From the NCBI GenBank assembly GCA_020217165.1, contig JAIWOE010000106.1:1-13350 (forward strand): 13,350 nucleotides of DNA, given 5' to 3'. This document shows, one piece after another, positions 11,101 to 13,350 of this stretch. The notes below the pieces were generated by a model. That model saw only the letters and a list, made by a program, of their open reading frames with translations, was not told where the DNA came from and did not search any database. Every line of letters starts with the position of its first letter. Positions within the stretch are counted from its first letter, which is position 1. The DNA is from Desulfovibrio sp. GTDB lineage: Bacteria > Desulfobacterota > Desulfovibrionia > Desulfovibrionales > Desulfovibrionaceae. The position numbers and the translations under genes were made by a program.

Positions 11101-11763
11101 GGCCGCATGCTCCTTGCTGGCGGCGGCGCAATAAGACTGGCTGGAAAGGGGGGCGGCGGTGTCGTAGCCAAAGGTATTGGCCAGCCGGTTCTGATCCAGG
11201 AAAAAGAGCAGGGCCACCTCCGTGGAGACGAAGGCCTTGATCTCCCCCCGCAGGGCCGCCTGAAACAGGGCCGCGTTGCTGGGGTATTCGTGAATGAGGT
11301 GCTGGGGGACGCTGGCGCTGACCAGATCGCGGGTGAATCCGCCCTGGGGCACACCCACCACCATGCCTTGCAGATCTTCCAGGCGTGAGGCCGGCTTGAG
11401 GGAAGGGTGGGTGAAGATGAAATACTTAAGGGTGAAGACGGGGTCGGAAAACTCCAGAAAGGCTTCGCGGTCCGGGGTGCGGAAGAGGCCGGCGTTGAGC
11501 ATGGCCCTGCCGTCCCGCACGTAATCCAGGGATTCGTTGAATGTTTCCGTACGGGTAAAGACGATGGCCTGCCCGGTTTTTTCCGCCCACAGGCGCCACA
11601 GGTCCGGCAGAATGCCTGCGGGCTGGCCGGCGGCGTCCTCGAATTTCAGCGGGGCCACGCCGGCGTTGTAGACGATGGTCAGCGTCTCCTGGGCCTGGGC
11701 TGGCACGCAACATACCGCCAGCGCCAGTATTGCCAGATTCAAGGCCGCACAGACCCGTCGCAT
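8107..11763 (-). CDS. Membrane receptor: three periplasmic solute-binding domains, one TM, three PAS, no kinase
   Basis: A 1218-residue inner-membrane sensor. A signal peptide (MRR, then a hydrophobic core, ending PAQAQ near residue 25) is followed by three SBP_bac_3-type Venus-flytrap domains at about 27-250, 273-500 and 523-745. Each has the family phrase resembling T-x-E-R-x-x-F/Y-x-x-F-x-x-P (RTPDREAFLEFSDPV; ITPERSEYMAFTPAY; ATEERRRFLHFTRPY). A transmembrane helix (about 760-777) leads to three PAS/PAC units (800-918, 931-1045, 1055-1168), each closing with F/S/E-x-DITER. A coiled tail with VVGREERMIQLKQEIN ends the protein, and no HisKA, GGDEF or MCP module follows. BvgS and EvgS have similar flytrap arrays but carry their own kinase. 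The chosen ATG (third of three in tandem) has AGGGGG at 11771-11776, 7 bases upstream; the frame extends to a TTG at 11796. Amino acids are plausible ligands, but the sequence does not fix them. Confidence 0.92.
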   Translation of the reverse strand: MRRVCAALNLAILALAVCCVPAQAQETLTIVYNAGVAPLKFEDAAGQPAGILPDLWRLWAEKTGQAIVFTRTETFNESLDYVRDGRAMLNAGLFRTPDREAFLEFSDPVFTLKYFIFTHPSLKPASRLEDLQGMVVGVPQGGFTRDLVSASVPQHLIHEYPSNAALFQAALRGEIKAFVSTEVALLFFLDQNRLANTFGYDTAAPLSSQSYCAAASKEHAALIQQVNTGLARISPGERAAVLHRWLVSGVKTIPPEFAGLLTPEEREYLARKRVIRVHNEDDWAPFNFNEDGVPRGFSIDFIRLLAEKIGLEVEFVSGASWDEYQEMLKDGSLDVMLNTAITPERSEYMAFTPAYVDMARMLYIRKGEPRIDVLADLFGKRFAVPKGFYYQELLAAYPQIEVVEVRDTTQAMLAVSSGKADVLLAPMPVVNYLSEQLQLTNLEVGGSVPELAPPGQESSHTIPLHMAVSRGQQMLADILAKGMTRITPAESAALKAAWLGPRQAESLEARLNLTPAQQAWLRAHPSFRVATSAGWPPFEFTTPTSDYAGVVPEYVHWVREALGLTLQPVSGLPWAQVIEATRLGRIDIIPAVAATEERRRFLHFTRPYLSLPLVIATRSDADFVDSLDRLAGKPVAVVNEHIIQQYLERDHPEIPLLLTDTSEDAVRAVVEGRAFAVVEHGAVLHYLERRLGLKNLKIASPTPYNYELCMAVRQDLPELAAILDQALAAIPDTDRTVFYERWINVHFERAVDWTAVRRVGGIVAVFVGGILLAVFIWNRRLAREVQERTRAEAAMRDAEERMRLVLESAGEGIFGTNLAGQLLFINTAACDMLGLVHAEALGQDAHALFHHSHADGTPYPREQSPMHRSCVEGSVHRIENEVLWRTDGTSFPVEYTSSPIRTGEAIAGAVVTFRDITERLATRRALAEKQSFLQSVIDNSSALIYVKDLEGRYILGNLAWRRTSAAAFDNPIGLTDYDLFPEDLARQLQQNDRLAIESLTSQNREEVVTTPAGQRIDYYSIKFPLLDADGNPYAVCGMSTDITERKKTEAALQESEKRHRIIFEKSPLGMILFSSDGIILDCNDKFVQLMGSTREKLIGFNTARHSSPKMQATLQRALAGEATVFEDEYTSVTGGRTMHMRASFNPIDPQTPPTGVIATVEDITERRRIEQQLRSNFEELERFSRLVVGREERMIQLKQEINTLLAAQGQAGKYKIVQ

Positions 11764-11819
11764 CATCATCCCCCCTGCCATCGCGCAGTGCCGCAAATTT
11801 GTTGGCAGCTACGACCGGA

Positions 11820-12301
11820 TTATTCCAGCGTGGGATAAAATGTATCCGCGAACCCGGCATTGTGCAAGGGAGCGATTGCGCCAGCAATGCCGTCCCTAAG
11901 ACGCAGCAGGCGCACCTTGCCCAGGGTGAAGACTTCCTCCAGGAGCTGGAGGGGAGGGCGCAGGCTGTGGCCAGACAAGACGCTCTTTCCTGGGGGCTGC
12001 TTCTCTCGGGGGGAACAGCGGACCTTTGCCTTGAAAGTCAGGTTGATGAGTTGCCGAATGGCCTGCTTTTCCCGGCTGCGGACCTTGCCGAACACGGGTT
12101 CGATATTATGGGTAAAGCGGGCAATTTCCATGTAGCCGAACATGGCGCCGGAGCCCTTGATGGTGTGCATGGTGCGGAAGATGTTGGCAATGCACTCGGC
12201 GTCGGCGGGATCCTGGTCCAAACGCAGGGGAAGGCCCTCCAGGTCCGCCAGGAGCTCCTGGGCTTCTCAATATAGGACTGACTCGGATTCCGGATGGTCA
12301 T
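11820..12301 (-). pseudogene. Truncated, frameshifted CheA-like gene (HPt/P1 fragment)
   Basis: An ATG at 12301 with AAAGGAG 5 bases upstream starts MTIRNPSQSYIE, and the frame then breaks. One base further on, the CheA-like frame reads EAQELLADLEGLPLRL and continues through FRTMHTIKGSGAMFG (phospho-accepting His at 12165-12167) and FTHNIE. Restoring a single G near 12265 (GAGAAG to GAGGAAG) gives YIEEAQELLADLE, the usual CheA P1 opening. The frame ends at 11820 after about 160 residues. The later part, PLQLLEEVFTLGKVRLL, may be a P2-like piece. Dimerisation, ATPase and CheW-like domains, normally some 400 further residues, are absent. Loss of function is likely. A stand-alone HPt protein with a sequencing error is the alternative. 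It lies just upstream of the receptor operon and just downstream of the insertion sequence. Confidence 0.7.
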
Positions 12302-13141
12302 GGGCGCTCCTTTCATTTGCATCCCTGGAATATTAAGGGGATATGAATCGGCCTGGGGTAGGCCATTCGTCGCAATCCGGGCCGTCACTTCAGCACAGCC
12401 CCGGCCACAATGGATACCATCAGAAGTGGTGCCATTAGTCTGGACAGTTTCGCGGCGATGATAAGGTGGAGCCCGGGGTGTCGGGTTATGCCGCGTCGCC
12501 TCTTTCCTCTTCCTGGGGTGCTGTTTCCGGAGCAGCCAGGAGGGGGGCATGCCCCCTCCTGGGCGGCTGGCCCAATTAACGTCCATCGGTCGCTGGCCGT
12601 CAACGGCCGAATGCGGACGGCGGTGGTTGTAGAACCTGAACCAGTCGCCCAGCGCCTGCCGGGCTTGGCTCCCGGTCGAACGCTCCCGCACATACACACA
12701 TTCGTACTTCACTGAGCGCCAGAGCCGTTCAATGAAGACATTGTCCAGCCAGCGGCCACGGCCGTCCATGGAGATCGCGACGCCCACCTCTTTATCGCGC
12801 AAGAGGTATGGATAAATTCTGTGTTCTGGATTCGGAATTGTTGTACGCGGCCGCTGGTAAATCGCCTGCTGTCCCATGCGACGCATGAGCCGCCGGACAC
12901 GGCGACGCCCCACCGCATGGCCCAGGTTGCGCAGATGGCGCGTCATCTGGCGCGTGCCAAAGAACGGCGAATCCAAAAACGCCTCGTCGATGAGTCGCAT
13001 CAGCTCGAGATTGTACGTGTTTTCCGCCACAGGGCGGTAGTAGTACGTCGAGCGCCGCAGGCCCAGCCGCCGACACTTGCGGGAGATGCTGAGTTGTTCC
13101 AGATCGAGCCTGATCATGCCTCGCCTCCGCTCGCAGCTCAC
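12038..13141 (-). pseudogene. IS3-family transposase OrfB with deleted catalytic core
   Basis: The open frame from GTG at 13141 begins like OrfB of the IS3 family: LSISRKCRRLGLRRSTYYYRP, LMRLIDEAFLDSPFFGTRQM and AIYQRPRTTIPNPEHRIYPYLLRD. It then jumps at about 12785-12790 directly to ISMDGRGRWLDNVFIERLWRSVKYE. The intervening 90-100 residues, which in this family hold the first two acidic residues of the DDE triad (the WCTDITY and NTDQGSQF regions), are missing in frame; only the Glu of FIERLW remains. The normal C-terminus (YNHRRPHSAVDGQRP) is reached near 12580. The frame then runs on without a stop through the element's end and into the first 12 codons of the CheA-like fragment. The protein cannot be an active transposase. 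Confidence 0.85.
12536..12562. repeat. GC-rich near-perfect palindrome inside the insertion sequence
   Basis: The sequence CCAGGAGGGGGGCATGCC (12536-12553) folds back on CCCCTCCTGG around the centre GCATGC (12547-12552). One extra G on the left arm (12542) is the only break in about 12 paired positions. It lies between the OrfB C-terminal codons and the terminal repeat. It could be a transcription-stopping hairpin of the element, but no T tract follows on either side. Confidence 0.6.
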
Positions 13142-13168
13142 TTCCGAGCAAAGGCCCGCTGTAAAAAA

Positions 13169-13350
13169 TCATTTTCCCTTGCCGAAGACGTCGGCCAGAC
13201 CCTCGACGGCTTGGCGCTTCCCGGCGGTGATCATGTTCGGGTGCACATCGTGCTTGCTGGCCAGCTCGGCCGCCCGTCAAGCAGACGTCTCTCCGGACAA
13301 TGCTCCAAGACCACTTTGGCCTTGAACTCGGGGGAAAAGCGTCTTCTCTT
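13169..13350 (-). pseudogene. IS3-family OrfA fragment, frameshifted and cut by the window end
   Basis: From the window edge the minus strand reads KRRRFSPEFKAKVVLE, the standard N-terminal helix-turn-helix of IS3-family OrfA. The frame then fails: one base appears lost in GAGCATTG, and the shifted frame reads ALSGETSA before a TGA. A little later a third stretch restores ELASKHDVHPNMITAGKRQAVEGLADVFGKGK and ends at TGA (13169-13171). The usual ITxWK tryptophan has become glycine. The coiled-coil region that should link OrfA to OrfB is also missing. The first codons lie outside the window. Confidence 0.8.

Larger units (their letters stand above)
12420..13350 (-). mobile_element. Decayed IS3-family insertion sequence, partial (runs off the window)
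   Basis: The element includes OrfA and OrfB remnants on the minus strand. Its downstream end is probably the sequence CAGAAGTGGTGCCATTAG (12421-12438) followed by TCTGGACAG, which resembles the TGAAxTGGTCCC...TGGACA type of terminal repeat in many IS3-family elements. The other terminal repeat lies beyond 13350, so no target-site duplication can be read. About 930 bases are present in the window; an intact relative would be expected near 1.2-1.3 kb. The internal deletion in OrfB and the damage in OrfA mean the copy is not autonomous. Confidence 0.75.

Noticed and set aside
11764..11796. Longer receptor start at TTG (11796) or ATG (11781)
   Set aside because: These would put extra polar residues before the signal peptide, while the ATG triplet at 11761-11769 follows an AGGGGG ribosome site and leaves a normal MRR signal-peptide start.
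12792..13280. Minus-strand open frame of 162 codons overlapping the insertion sequence
   Set aside because: It is a chance frame: its residues do not match OrfA or OrfB, whose recognisable sequences run in the other frames.

Overview
The window is GC-rich and reads like the chromosome of a Desulfovibrio-type sulfate reducer (Desulfovibrionota). The grounds are the codon bias, a very large load of PAS, hybrid-kinase and HD-GYP/HDOD signalling genes, a V4R sensor protein, and a CRP/FNR-type palindrome of the form described for HcpR in these bacteria. The organism assignment is inference; there is no rRNA or other marker gene.

Layout. Positions 1-214 are an untranslated leader that can form competing hairpins. 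215-1525 (+) is an O-acetylhomoserine sulfhydrylase of the MetY type, followed after 38 bases by an HDOD-domain signalling protein, 1564-2814 (+). A strong terminator at 2869-2909 closes the converging cold-shock gene (2964-3167, -). That gene has a leader of about 300 nt, a promoter with a perfect -35 box, and a CRP/FNR-like palindrome further upstream.

From 11763 down to 3666, all on the minus strand, lies a tightly packed signalling operon in this order. First is a 1218-residue membrane receptor with three periplasmic solute-binding domains, one inner transmembrane helix and three PAS domains, but no kinase. Next is a soluble V4R ligand-binding protein with a conserved zinc site. Third is a soluble hybrid histidine kinase (HAMP-like repeats, HisKA, HATPase, REC, REC, HPt). 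Last is a REC-HD-GYP cyclic-di-GMP phosphodiesterase. The V4R/kinase and kinase/HD-GYP junctions are each only 3 nt. My reading is a split BvgS-like phosphorelay. Periplasmic and cytoplasmic sensing sit in separate polypeptides, the catalytic kinase is soluble, and the output is c-di-GMP breakdown. This is the candidate unusual system of the window.

Upstream of the receptor, 11820-12301 (-) is the 5' part of a CheA-like gene (HPt/P1 and possibly a P2-like piece). It is broken by an apparent one-base deletion and lacks its kinase part. Beyond it, about 12420 to the end of the window, is a decayed IS3-family element. Its OrfA is frameshifted, and its OrfB has an internal in-frame deletion that removes two of the three catalytic acidic residues. 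The insertion sequence sits directly in front of the signalling operon and may have changed how that operon is expressed.
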